A stretch of 64,000 bases of DNA from Tyzzerella sp. (lineage in GTDB: Bacteria; Bacillota; Clostridia; Lachnospirales; Lachnospiraceae), in the NCBI GenBank assembly GCA_017416155.1, contig JAFQDE010000005.1, forward strand, positions 1 to 64,000, given 5' to 3'. Shown piece after piece: positions 1-12,470 of the stretch (positions within the stretch are counted from its first letter, which is position 1; the number at the start of each line of letters is the position of its first letter). Under the pieces are notes generated by a model. The model was not told the origin of the DNA, did no database searches, and was given only the letters and a program-made list of their open reading frames with translations. Made by a program: the position numbers and the translations under genes.

Positions 1-2258
1 TCAAATGTTACAGCTGGTTTAAATGTAGCATCATCAATAATATCTCCTGTCAGAACACCATTCAGTTTTACATGAAGTGCTGTTCCATCTGTAGAATATG
101 TATCACTCGCTACGATCTCTGCTGTACTTCCTTCCGTTACAGTTATATCGGTTGCATGACTTTCGTCTGACATTGCATTGAGTACATATAGTGGTGTTCC
201 AACGAATTGATTATACTTCTTTGTTTCTCCCGAAGAATTCTGCACTGTCAGATGGATATATGTATCCTGAGCAAGATCCATTTCGTATTTGTACTCATTA
301 CCTTCTACCGGTTTCTGTGTTTCGCCATCAATGAGAACGGTCGCTCCATCCTGCACATAATAGGTGACTTCTGCAGTCTCTCCGATGATGCTGATATCTC
401 CAAGAACAAATCCCAAACCTGCTTGGAATCCGGTAATAAATTCTAAGAGATTCTTACGCAATGTAACAAAATCAAGCTCCGCCTCACCATCTGTATACAT
501 ACGACTTGTACTAAGTGCAACCGGATCATAAAACATGCTCATGATACTGTCTGTTGTAATTGTATCATCGAAGGCATCCGGATCATTTTCTAAAACAGTT
601 TTCAGATTCTCAAGGATTTCATATTCTTCCATGCCATCTCGAATACTCATTAGACGAAGAGATGGTATAGGTCCATACACATCATATGCTGCTCCCGGAT
701 ATACAAGGAAACCGTCACCTGCTGTCCAACCGTCATAGTGGTATGGCTTTTCGTACAAATCTACAGCATAATAAAGAGATTCATCTTGTGTTTCGTAAGT
801 ATATCCTGCTACATCCCAATACAGATTGCCTTGTATATCATATTTGCTTTGTAACCAAGACACTGTTCTTGGACTCAGTAAATTCAAATCACTGATATGA
901 TAGGTTGGTGCAGGTGGTCTCGGAGCAACACATCCATACCACCACAAATCCAGATCATACTTCTCTGCCATGCGCTCTAATTGTTCGATACTGCTGTCAG
1001 ACACGTGTGTAAAATATGGACAGATACAATTCATTAAAGACAACATTGTCTGCGCATCTTCTGAGTCTTCATTTTCAAACAACCAAGACATATAATTCAG
1101 AGTAACGATATTCGGGATGTCACGGATAGAATCTTCCCAGTTTTTAATCTTCTTAAACTCTTTGAAACGAGCACTAGTATCAGCTGCAATGGTGTCAATC
1201 ACTTCTTCTACCATAGCATTCACCTGCTGCAACTGGGAAATCAATCCTCTTCTTCCGGATTCCTCTGTTAAATGAGGCTCATCTACGGTAAAGATGCTTG
1301 CTTTGTCAAAAAGATTTTTCTCAGCCGTACTGTTTTCTGCAATGAGTAGATACTCTTCCATTACAATATCTCTATAACTACTACTATATAGACCTCCTGT
1401 CATCTCACCTTTTATGTTCATGATACAATAGTTGGAGATGTCATCATAGTGTTCCAATAATGCATCAATGTACTCTTGACCTGACAGGGATTCTACCGGC
1501 AATGTCTGTAATGAGATACGATAATCCTCAAAAAAATCATAGTACTTTTCCATCATCTCAATACTGCCGTCCAGCTCGCCTGCCGCAACTCGGATATATC
1601 TCCATGAGAACAGGGTTCTCGCATTTACTTCCTCTGTTAATGTATAGTCGTACACATCCACAGACACAGGAACATCCAAGGTTTCTTTACCCTCGGTTCC
1701 CTCTAACACAAGCCTAAAGGTACCTTCATACACACCTGCTTTGGTATCCTCCGGTATATAAATCGTCACCCACAGTGCTCCATTCTGACCTGCTTTAATT
1801 ACATTCTCATCGTATGCATCAGCATTTTCCATTGGAATCAATGGGTCCGGAATGTATCCGTTTCCGGCACTGTCTGTAGAATATACATACTTTTGTACAT
1901 ATACAGTGACATTATCCTTAGATATAACTTCTTTTCCATTTTTCAGATCATTTACCTGTAATTCAAAATGCGAAATGTCTTTCTCGGCTGTGATGAGCAA
2001 TTGATAATTTTCATGCTCATTACGCACTGCTTGATAGGAAAGCTTCGCCGCCTGCTTATTGGCATACTTCACATCATCTCTCAGAATCTTCACACTGGAT
2101 GGTGCTGACCACACCTTTCCATGAGTAAGCTGCGTAGCCTCAGAAGTTCCTTCCTGCTCATTCTCGTTACTGCCACCGCCATCAGCACATGCCACTAACG
2201 AAAGAACCATACATAAGCACAACAAGCCGACTGTAAGTTTTTTGATTACTTTCTTCAT
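1..2258 (-). CDS. GH123/DUF4091-like glycoside hydrolase lipoprotein, 3' end outside window
   Basis: About 752 residues are visible and the C-terminus lies beyond base 1. The start at 2258 follows AGGAGGG by about 10 bases. A signal peptide ends in the lipobox LVAC (Cys24), so the protein is probably a membrane-anchored surface lipoprotein. Residues 200-560 resemble the GH123-type catalytic region and DUF4091. An Asp-Glu pair (D326-E327, in VDEPHL) sits where GH123 enzymes carry their catalytic DE, and a later GPIPSLRLMSIRDGMEEYE segment matches the DUF4091 signature. Known GH123 enzymes remove beta-N-acetylgalactosamine, but the substrate here cannot be read from sequence. After about residue 600 come beta-rich segments that may be accessory modules. 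It is the last visible gene of the operon that starts with lacZ, 18 bases after the binding-protein stop. Family assignment is from memory of motifs. Confidence 0.72.
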   Translation of the reverse strand, partial: MKKVIKKLTVGLLCLCMVLSLVACADGGGSNENEQEGTSEATQLTHGKVWSAPSSVKILRDDVKYANKQAAKLSYQAVRNEHENYQLLITAEKDISHFELQVNDLKNGKEVISKDNVTVYVQKYVYSTDSAGNGYIPDPLIPMENADAYDENVIKAGQNGALWVTIYIPEDTKAGVYEGTFRLVLEGTEGKETLDVPVSVDVYDYTLTEEVNARTLFSWRYIRVAAGELDGSIEMMEKYYDFFEDYRISLQTLPVESLSGQEYIDALLEHYDDISNYCIMNIKGEMTGGLYSSSYRDIVMEEYLLIAENSTAEKNLFDKASIFTVDEPHLTEESGRRGLISQLQQVNAMVEEVIDTIAADTSARFKEFKKIKNWEDSIRDIPNIVTLNYMSWLFENEDSEDAQTMLSLMNCICPYFTHVSDSSIEQLERMAEKYDLDLWWYGCVAPRPPAPTYHISDLNLLSPRTVSWLQSKYDIQGNLYWDVAGYTYETQDESLYYAVDLYEKPYHYDGWTAGDGFLVYPGAAYDVYGPIPSLRLMSIRDGMEEYEILENLKTVLENDPDAFDDTITTDSIMSMFYDPVALSTSRMYTDGEAELDFVTLRKNLLEFITGFQAGLGFVLGDISIIGETAEVTYYVQDGATVLIDGETQKPVEGNEYKYEMDLAQDTYIHLTVQNSSGETKKYNQFVGTPLYVLNAMSDESHATDITVTEGSTAEIVASDTYSTDGTALHVKLNGVLTGDIIDDATFKPAVTF

Positions 2259-2276
2259 ATGAGATATTCCCTCCTG

Positions 2277-3908
2277 TTACTTTTTGATCTTTGAAACACC
2301 TGAAATTTCCACTTTGTTATCCCATTCTTTCACGAAATTCTTATATTGCTTCTCCCAAAGTTCTAACGGCGTTTTGTGACTGCTAGAGGTCTTTACACTA
2401 CCAAATGATCCTTCCAGACCAGATAAATCACTACATCCTCCGGCATAGGCCATTGGATGATATTTACTTTGTCCAATAAACTGCAGGCCTGATCCTGTGC
2501 TCATCATCGTGTATTTTGCTCTCTGCAAAGAAGATAATTCTGCGTATGCATCAAACTGTTCCACATCTACATTCAATGGTGCCATATTGCCGTTCGCATA
2601 TTTTAACATGATATCCTGACCTTCTTTGGATAACATGAAGCTTAAGAACTGCTTTGCCTCATCTACCATATTGCTGTAAGCCGGGATATATGCGATATGC
2701 TGATTACCCTCACTCGAATTGATGCTACGTGCTTCTGTCAAATATGCCAAATCACTGTCAGACAAGTAGGATGGTCTTTCAGATGTCTCCCCGTCAATAT
2801 ATGAAATTACTTCTACCAATTGTTCCTCTGTCTTTACGGAATCACAATTCTTAATTACATCACTGTTCATCGGTATTCTCATGAATGCAATATTAAGTTC
2901 AACATCTGCAAAGTTACCTTCCATTTCTCTTTCTAGCCAGTCTCCTGTAGTAATCATAAATGCTTGATTATCCAAGAATTTAACCTGCACATTTGTAAAG
3001 GTCTGAGAAGCTGCATTAAGGTCATAATAGTTATTGTCTTGTGATAACAAGTTTGCAATGTGTGTATATGCAGACAGTTTTCCCGGACTCTTTTGGCATT
3101 CAGCTGTATAGTTCCCCTTTGCATCTTGTCCCTTGAAAACATTCTCAAAAGCCGTTATGCCATCATACTGTGCCCACCATACTCGAGTTATAAAATCCTG
3201 ATAATTACAACTATTACTGAATACGTATGGATAAATGACTCTTCCATCTTTATTCTGTGGTGCTTTTCCGTTATCCGCTGTTTTCATCTGTTCCAATAAA
3301 GCGAAAAACTGATTGGTAGTTTTCGGTACACTCAAATTATACTTTTCAAACAAATCAACGTTATATACTAAACCTTCCATTCCGGCAACATAGTTAATAA
3401 AATACTGTTTTCCGTCACCGTATCCCTCACCTTCTAAATCCCATGTACATGCACGAACTGCATACGGGTCAAAGATTTCTTTGAGTGTCTTATCTGTGTC
3501 GTAGCCTTCCGGAACGGAATTGTAGATATCACTCAAATCAATATATGCTTTCTCATATCCATCAAGATAATTCACCTTAGCCACATCGCCCATTGCGTTA
3601 TCACGGATATCAAAGAAAACATCGATATCGTTATATTTGGCACCTGCTGTTACCGCCGGCAGAATCCATTCACCGGAGTTAGATTTTGCAACAACTGTTT
3701 TAATGCCTGTTTTTTTCTCGAATGCTTCTGCCAACTTATAAGCAAATTGATCTCCGTAGCCTTTCGTTTCTACACCGATTTGCAATTCGGTTCCTTTTCC
3801 GGCCGCTCCGCCATCATTGGCCACCTGTTGATTCGTTCTGGCACATCCTACCAAGCTACCCATAAGCATTGTGGCGATGCACACCCAAGTTAATAATTTC
3901 TTTTTCAT
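2277..3908 (-). CDS. Sugar ABC transporter substrate-binding lipoprotein
   Basis: A 543-residue extracellular solute-binding protein (family 1, CUT1 type) expected to capture a sugar or oligosaccharide outside the cell and deliver it to the two permeases encoded just upstream. The signal peptide ends in LVGC (Cys22), giving a lipid anchor. The body has the usual pattern of an early beta strand (LQIGVETKGYGDQF), a helix leading to KKTGIKT, and a late alpha-helical part (AKQFLSFMLSKEGQDIML) typical of the family. It is longer than the usual 420-450 residues, as seen in some gut Firmicutes binding proteins. The ligand is unknown; position next to lacZ and a GH123-like enzyme suggests a beta-galactoside or amino-sugar glycan product. 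Confidence 0.88.
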   Translation of the reverse strand: MKKKLLTWVCIATMLMGSLVGCARTNQQVANDGGAAGKGTELQIGVETKGYGDQFAYKLAEAFEKKTGIKTVVAKSNSGEWILPAVTAGAKYNDIDVFFDIRDNAMGDVAKVNYLDGYEKAYIDLSDIYNSVPEGYDTDKTLKEIFDPYAVRACTWDLEGEGYGDGKQYFINYVAGMEGLVYNVDLFEKYNLSVPKTTNQFFALLEQMKTADNGKAPQNKDGRVIYPYVFSNSCNYQDFITRVWWAQYDGITAFENVFKGQDAKGNYTAECQKSPGKLSAYTHIANLLSQDNNYYDLNAASQTFTNVQVKFLDNQAFMITTGDWLEREMEGNFADVELNIAFMRIPMNSDVIKNCDSVKTEEQLVEVISYIDGETSERPSYLSDSDLAYLTEARSINSSEGNQHIAYIPAYSNMVDEAKQFLSFMLSKEGQDIMLKYANGNMAPLNVDVEQFDAYAELSSLQRAKYTMMSTGSGLQFIGQSKYHPMAYAGGCSDLSGLEGSFGSVKTSSSHKTPLELWEKQYKNFVKEWDNKVEISGVSKIKK

Positions 3909-3933
3909 GTTTCATTTCTCCCTTCTTCTTGTC

Positions 3934-4812
3934 TTATCCTTTAAGGCCACCGCTATACAGTTGACCCATAATCTTATCAGAAGCAAATATAAATAGAATA
4001 ACTACCGGCGCCATGACAATCAACGTGCCTGCAAAATATGCCGGATTGTTAACCACATACTGTATTTCCTGTTGGAAATAATATAAGCCCAATGCCAGAT
4101 TCGGCATTTTGTCAAAATATAAAAGTGTATTTTGGAAATCGTTCCATTCAGCGATAAAGGTGAGCATTGCAAGTGGAATAAAAATATTACGGCTTAATGG
4201 AAAATATACTTTCCAGAAAGCAATATCGTCACTTCCACCATCTACATATACTGCCTCTCTCATTTCTTTTGGCATCGCCTTGAAGTAACCATACGGAACC
4301 AACATACCTCCGCCAAATCCTCCTACGCATTTGATTAAGTACAAATAGGAGTTGGCCAACTTTAAATCGAACATCAGCCGATAGGAAGCCGCCATAGAAC
4401 CATAGAGCGGAATCAGCATCGTAAATACGATAACACCAAATAAAAATGCCTTACCCGGGAATTGATATTGTGCAAACACATAACCTACAAGAAGCGCCAT
4501 GGTTGTGCTTATCAAAGCCGGCCCTACAGACTGCCAAAGACTGTGCCACAGCATTCCTAAGAAGCCAATATTGTTCACAGACAACTTGTCTAACGCAATT
4601 TTAAAGTTTTCAAAATGTAACTGTACCGGCAAAGTCAAAGGTTCATTTACATATTCCAAATTGGTTTTTAAGGAACACATAAAGGCCCATAATAACATAT
4701 AAACAACAATTGCAGCCCACACAAACAGTACTAAGAATAATAGGATAAAGAACATCTTTTCCCAAATCGTTCTCCTCTTGTCTAATAAATCTCGCTTTCT
4801 TCTAAACCTCAT
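3934..4812 (-). CDS. Carbohydrate ABC transporter permease (MsmG/AraQ type)
   Basis: A 292-residue integral membrane protein with about six hydrophobic segments. The EAA loop that contacts the ATPase is visible as REAVYVDGGSDDIAFWKVYFP (the family pattern is EAAxxDGAx8-9IxxP). Together with the permease encoded 12 bases upstream it should form the channel of a CUT1 importer. No ATPase is encoded in the visible operon, so a shared MsmK/UgpC-type ATPase from elsewhere is expected. Confidence 0.92.
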   Translation of the reverse strand: MRFRRKRDLLDKRRTIWEKMFFILLFLVLFVWAAIVVYMLLWAFMCSLKTNLEYVNEPLTLPVQLHFENFKIALDKLSVNNIGFLGMLWHSLWQSVGPALISTTMALLVGYVFAQYQFPGKAFLFGVIVFTMLIPLYGSMAASYRLMFDLKLANSYLYLIKCVGGFGGGMLVPYGYFKAMPKEMREAVYVDGGSDDIAFWKVYFPLSRNIFIPLAMLTFIAEWNDFQNTLLYFDKMPNLALGLYYFQQEIQYVVNNPAYFAGTLIVMAPVVILFIFASDKIMGQLYSGGLKG

Positions 4813-4823
4813 GTTGTCTCCTC

Positions 4824-5831
4824 CTACTCTGTTGTAAACATCTTATCTGTTACGTTCTTTACCCACATCGCAATCGGAAATGCAATGATGGTAAAGCACA
4901 ATCCCAATGTAGCCGGTAGGTAATACGCCTGAAATCTTCGCACCTGGTCAAAGATCCAGTAGCCAAAGGTCCAAGTAGCCTCCATGTTCGGAGTAAAGAT
5001 AAGAATCGGTCCGGACGCTCCGAATAACCCACTAAAAGATGTAACAATTGTCATGGAAAGAGTCGGCCACATAAGCGGGATATCGATGTAAAGGATTTCC
5101 TGCCACATAGTCACGCCATCCATATAAGCCGCTTCCGTTATCTCGTTACTGATATTAGCCATCGCACCACTGTATAAGATATACTGTCCTGCAAATCCAA
5201 AGAAAAAACTGTAAAACAACAGACCACCTAAGGCGAACTCCTGCTCTGCAAACCATGCGGGAACGCGTGCCACATTGAATACATTTGTCAATATGTAACC
5301 TACTGCACCATTACTACTGATAAAGGAACTGAAGATTCCGGCCAGTGCAACGGAACATATAATAGATGGGATGTAGAGCAATACACGAAAAACTTTTCTT
5401 CCTGCCATTTTTTTGTGAAACCCATAGGTTAGCATAATGGAATGTGGTATTGCCCATACCGTGCTTAAAAGCCAGAACATCAATGTGTTCCTTCCATATA
5501 AAAGCATGTTTCCTTCGGTAAATAAGTCCAACACTTTTCCGAAATTACCCAGTGTCCAGTACTCCATACCTGTACTCATATCTATATTTCGAAATGCCAT
5601 GGTAATGGCATCCAGATTAGCATATACCCAAAAGACAAGGAAATTCAGTATTGGAATCGCTAACACCCTCCAAACAAATATTTTTTGTTTCGTATGGAAG
5701 TTAATTACCTTTTTCCTAGATTTTCGTTTAGGAAACAAGGCGCTCACCCTTCTTTTTAATTCATAAAAACCCATTGCCCTTGCACGTTTACGCTGGATGC
5801 TTTTCGGATTTTCTATCTTTTCTTTTTCCAT
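4824..5831 (-). CDS. Carbohydrate ABC transporter permease (UgpA/MsmF type)
   Basis: A 335-residue membrane protein with a basic N-terminal extension of about 45 residues before the first transmembrane helix, then five to six further helices. The EAA motif reads TEAAYMDGVTMWQEILYIDIP. It is the partner of the following permease gene and sits in the same minus-strand operon between a small lipoprotein gene and that gene. Family identity is firm, substrate is not. Confidence 0.92.
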   Translation of the reverse strand: MEKEKIENPKSIQRKRARAMGFYELKRRVSALFPKRKSRKKVINFHTKQKIFVWRVLAIPILNFLVFWVYANLDAITMAFRNIDMSTGMEYWTLGNFGKVLDLFTEGNMLLYGRNTLMFWLLSTVWAIPHSIMLTYGFHKKMAGRKVFRVLLYIPSIICSVALAGIFSSFISSNGAVGYILTNVFNVARVPAWFAEQEFALGGLLFYSFFFGFAGQYILYSGAMANISNEITEAAYMDGVTMWQEILYIDIPLMWPTLSMTIVTSFSGLFGASGPILIFTPNMEATWTFGYWIFDQVRRFQAYYLPATLGLCFTIIAFPIAMWVKNVTDKMFTTE

Positions 5832-5849
5832 ATCACATGATCTCCTTCC

Positions 5850-9394
<3,545 letters not shown>

Positions 9395-9408
9395 TTAAAC
9401 ATTTTGTA

Positions 9409-9482
9409 ATTATATTCTAAAAAACAATTGTGCAAAACGCCATGCACACGAAAGAACAAAACATGCACAAAATGACACTTTT
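9409..9482 (-). promoter_or_regulatory. lacZ promoter and putative AraC-type operator, copy 1
   Basis: On the minus strand a TATAAT -10 box lies at 9414-9409. Just upstream lies a 50-bp block (9433-9482) that recurs at 12407-12456 with about four differences. In plus-strand sense it contains CATGCAC at 9441-9447 and again at 9462-9468, exactly 21 bp apart. That is two helical turns, the spacing typical of direct-repeat sites of AraC-family dimers. The promoter-proximal half overlaps the expected -35 region, as for class II activation. Two AraC-type genes lie within 5 kb. Direct observation: repeat, spacing and -10. Inference: which protein binds. Confidence 0.7.
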
Positions 9483-9570
9483 TTTTGCAAAAACACAGAA
9501 AATGTCAGTATTTCAATTATATTACAGGATGCCAAACAATAGTTATGGTAATATGTGGAATATGCACAAA

Positions 9571-9608
9571 AAAATGCTAAGCCATAGGTTTTAACCTTCG
9601 GCTTAGCA
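9571..9608 (-). terminator. Rho-independent terminator
   Basis: Perfect 9-bp outer stem (TGCTAAGCC with GGCTTAGCA) plus an inner AGGTT/AACCT stem, followed on the minus strand by a run of seven T. It ends transcription from the mosaic pseudogene before the lacZ promoter. Confidence 0.88.
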
Positions 9609-9639
9609 CTATATCTTGTTTATTAAGGGTAAGTTACTG

Positions 9640-10735
9640 CTATTTTTCAAACAAGTATCCTTGATCGATATCTGCCAAAAATATCACTGCATAACTAAAG
9701 GTTAAATGGAATAGGGATGCATTCGTTTTTGCATCTTTTCCCCAACCCTCAAAAGTGGTAGTAGCATCCTCTCTCAACATACGAATCCATGCACCCTCAT
9801 CCAACAGAAATTCTTTAAGCCAGTCAAAGCGTTGGTGTCGTATGAGTCCGCACAACAAAGAAAATGCACCGAAAAACGATACCCCTGTAATTCCTCTACT
9901 TTCTATCATCTTCTCTATTGCACTTTTGTCTTCTTCATCTTTGTACAATTGAAAACCATATGTATAAACATTGCCAATATAACTGATATGTTCACTTATA
10001 CTGCTATCCTTATATAGATGGCTTTCCGGATTACGAAAATCCAATTGATGAGGACATTGATTCAAAAGAACGCCACCACCTTCTCCTCTCCATGTAGCAC
10101 GCCAATCCCCAGAATCATAGTAAGCTTGTGGACGATACCAGTCCGTGATAATCCAATTCGTACGACGAATCCTTCCATATTCCCCTGACTGTACTAATTC
10201 CCGCATTTTGCGATAAATATGATTCGTCCGCTGATTAAACATCATACCAAAGACTACCTCTGGATGTTTTTCTGCTTCTTCATTCATTTCCCTGACTTGT
10301 TTTGTAAAAACTCCTGCCGGCTTTTCCACCATAACATGAATACCCCGCTTCATGCATTCCATTGCATACTTGGCGTGTTCGTAATGTGGAACAGCCACCA
10401 AGCAAGCCTCGATTAATCCACTATCCTTAGCAACATCCAAAAATTGTCCCAATCGTTCCATGACTTCCGCTCGATAATCCTCCGGCTTTCCGTTTTCCGG
10501 TAGCCAGAAAGAAAACATGCGAATATTTTCAGTCTCTAATTCATGCGCAATCTCAATGGTGTGTTTTAATTTTTCCAATTGTTCGTTGAAATCCTTATTT
10601 TCAATATCGCTCTTTCCTATTGGTGAACCTATAGACCAAACAACAATCAAGATGATTTTTTCTCATTGCCTCAATCTGTTCATCCATGTTTGGACTGGCT
10701 TCATCTGCAAATGCATAAATTTTTAATTGTTTCAT
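9640..10735 (-). pseudogene. Mosaic pseudogene: isomerase, oxidoreductase and glycosidase fragments fused
   Basis: Three unrelated carbohydrate genes are joined. From the ATG at 10735 (good GGAG site upstream) the first 30 residues (KQLKIYAFADEASP..., DEQIEAMRKNHLD) are the start of a TIM-barrel sugar-phosphate isomerase/epimerase. At about 10650 the frame breaks and the isomerase resumes at VVWSIGSPIGKSDIE, missing an estimated 35-45 residues. At about 10412 (DSGLI) the reading changes to the middle of a Gfo/Idh/MocA oxidoreductase (VEKPAGVFTKQVREMNE; its N-terminal Rossmann half is gone). At about 10038 (after NQCPHQLD) it changes again to the C-terminal part of a six-hairpin glycosidase of alpha-L-rhamnosidase type (ATTTFEGWGKDAKTNASLF). 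From 10650 the fusion is open for 336 codons. This is best explained by successive deletions in an old isomerase-dehydrogenase-glycosidase operon. Confidence 0.75.
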
Positions 10736-10832
10736 GATTCCTCCGCTCCTTATGTCAATATTTCATTTTTACTATATTAAATATTTCATTACACATGGAA
10801 GCGAAAAAACATTACAAAAATACACATATTAT

Positions 10833-10859
10833 TATAATATAATAAAAAATGTAAAGGAG
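10833..10859 (+). promoter_or_regulatory. Promoter -10 and RBS of the frameshifted araC-type gene
   Basis: TATAAT at 10833-10838 in an AT-rich stretch, then AAAGGAG at 10853-10859, ten bases before the ATG at 10870. The placement fixes 10870 as the original start of the regulator gene. A CATTACA direct repeat (10787 and 10810, 23 bp apart) lies in the divergent spacer, but its role is unknown. Confidence 0.55.
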
Positions 10860-10869
10860 CATAGAAATA

Positions 10870-11653
10870 ATGAATTTTTCAGATAGATGCAAATAAAGTA
10901 TATACTGCTGAGCCCGACCCCCGTTGTTTCCCCATGCATATACACAATGACTACGAAATATTTTATCTTCTTTCAGGCAAAGTAAAATACTCTGTTGAAG
11001 GAAATATTTACACATTGAATCCAGGTGATATTATTGTCTTAAGAAACAACGAATCTCACCATCCCATTCCCAAGAAATCAACTCCTTACACAAGATTATT
11101 TATTAATTTTAAGCCAGAAGATTCTTTAGACGATTGCTTAACAGATGAACTTTTGACGATTTTTACCAATAGACCTGCCGGTCTGTATAACCATTATCCA
11201 ACTCATCAATTTCCTGATAACCACTGGTATTTTTACCTTAATTCTATTTATGAATCGTCAGATAATTTAAAGAAGCAATTTCTCCTTATGTCGCTATTAC
11301 TAGAACTTAAGGAATATTCCTCTCAACTCAAAAAAGAGCCACCCACTTATTCTGCAAGCGACATAGCTCAAATAACTCAATACATTGACAAACATTTAAA
11401 ACAGCACCTTTCGCTCGAAATGTTATGTGATCGTTTTTTCATTAGTCCAACACAGTTAAACCGAAATTTCACAAGAAATCTCGGCACAACTGTAGGAGAA
11501 TATATCTCTACAAAACGACTGTTACTTGCAAATGACCTTATTATACAAGGACAAAAACCTTCATATATTTTTAAACAGTGTGGCTTTAACGATTACTCCA
11601 CTTTCTATCGAGCATATAAAAAGAAATTTGGTCATGCGCCTAAAGAAACTTAG
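10870..11653 (+). pseudogene. AraC-family regulator with one-base frameshift in a T-run near the start
   Basis: The ATG at 10870, with a strong Shine-Dalgarno, reads only eight codons to TAA at 10894. Removing one T from the T5 tract at 10875-10879 restores one frame (MNFQIDANKVYTAEPDPRCFPMHIH...) through to 11653, about 260 residues. That frame has a cupin-like sensor domain (H-x-H-x-D-Y-E, then LNPGDIIVLRNNESH) and an AraC-type double helix-turn-helix at the C-terminus (LSLEMLCDRFFISPTQLNRNF and IFKQCGFNDYSTFYRAYKKKFG). The later ATG at 10934 has no ribosome site and would delete part of the sensor domain. It could be a true pseudogene, a slippage-switchable gene, or a sequencing error in a homopolymer. 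Confidence 0.72.
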
Positions 11654-11668
11654 TGTACAAAGAAAAAA

Positions 11669-11711
11669 AGAGCTTGGAAATTTTGTATTCTCCAAGCTCT
11701 TATTTTTGTTT
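11669..11711. terminator. Bidirectional terminator between convergent genes
   Basis: A perfect 10-bp stem (AGAGCTTGGA with TCCAAGCTCT) has T-rich flanks on both sides: TATTTTTG on plus, TTTTTTTC on minus. It serves the AraC-type gene ending at 11653 and the GDSL gene ending at 11712. Confidence 0.9.
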
Positions 11712-12332
11712 TTATAAATTACTGAACGCCTTAATCCATTCTCTTTTAATTAATTCGTGGCCTGCAGCCTGAGGATGAACTCCATCATACAACCAACAAT
11801 CATTCGTTGTCGCTTCTGCAACCTCGTTAAACTTTTCCTGCAACGGAACAAAAGTCAGATTGTATTTCTCTGCAATCTCCTTAGCCTTTTCTGCACGTTT
11901 GGCAACTTCATCACGAAATTCTTCCCAACATCCCTCATTGGCACTTCCCGGTAACGTAAATGGTTCCAAAATCATAATCTTGATATCCGGCAATGCCTCT
12001 TTTATCTCTTCAATTAATAAAGAATAGATTTTAAAATACTTATCAGCATCTACACCATTCTTCTCCATAAATTCATGCCATACGTCATTCACACCAATTA
12101 AAATACTCATGACATCCGGTTTGAGATTAAGGATATCCGTCTTCATTCTTGCATATAAATCAACTATGCGATTCCCATTAATTCCTCTGTTCTGCACGAT
12201 ATATTGCCCTGGATAATTGAACGTTAATTCCGCTTTGACAAGTGTTGCATATCCAAGTCCAAGATGTACATCGTCTGTTCCCCAGCGCCCTGCATCTGTT
12301 ATTGAATCACCTTGAAATAATATTGTTTTCAT
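11712..12332 (-). CDS. SGNH/GDSL-family hydrolase
   Basis: I place the start at 12332 (MKTILFQGDSITDAGR), six bases after AAAGGA, rather than the further-upstream codons of the open frame. The product is 206 residues with the block I GDS motif, the conserved Asn in GINGNRIVDLYARM, block III (LIGVNDVWHE) and the C-terminal catalytic DGVHP. This is the usual architecture of cytoplasmic SGNH esterases, often acetyl-xylan or oligosaccharide deacetylases. No signal peptide is seen. It carries the same 50-bp operator-like block upstream as lacZ, so it probably belongs to the same regulon and may remove acyl groups from imported glycans. Confidence 0.88.
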   Translation of the reverse strand: MKTILFQGDSITDAGRWGTDDVHLGLGYATLVKAELTFNYPGQYIVQNRGINGNRIVDLYARMKTDILNLKPDVMSILIGVNDVWHEFMEKNGVDADKYFKIYSLLIEEIKEALPDIKIMILEPFTLPGSANEGCWEEFRDEVAKRAEKAKEIAEKYNLTFVPLQEKFNEVAEATTNDCWLYDGVHPQAAGHELIKREWIKAFSNL

Positions 12333-12406
12333 CTTTGTCCTTTCCACTATGCTTTTAACATAATATCTGTATTTTTTACTGACTTTGATTTTAAACAACA
12401 ATTTTT

Positions 12407-12456
12407 CAAAACGCCATGCACGCGAAAGAATATAACATGCACAAAATGACGCTTTT
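12407..12456 (-). promoter_or_regulatory. Putative AraC-type operator, copy 2, upstream of GDSL gene
   Basis: A near-identical copy of the 9433-9482 block (about 46 of 50 positions match). CATGCAC occurs at 12415-12421 and 12436-12442, again exactly 21 bp apart, in the same orientation relative to the downstream minus-strand gene, whose ATG lies 75 bases away. No convincing -10 occupies the position it has in copy 1; TATTAT at 12360-12365 is possible. Confidence 0.68.
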
Positions 12457-12470
12457 GCATTTTTTCATTT

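Noticed and set aside
10787-10816. CATTACA direct repeat between the divergent pseudogenes as another copy of the shared operator
   Set aside because: Spacing is 23 bp, the core differs from CATGCAC, and the flanks do not match the 50-bp block.
10934-11653. AraC gene starting at the ATG at 10934
   Set aside because: No ribosome site precedes it and it would remove the first strands of the sensor domain; the well-placed ATG at 10870 indicates a frameshifted longer gene.
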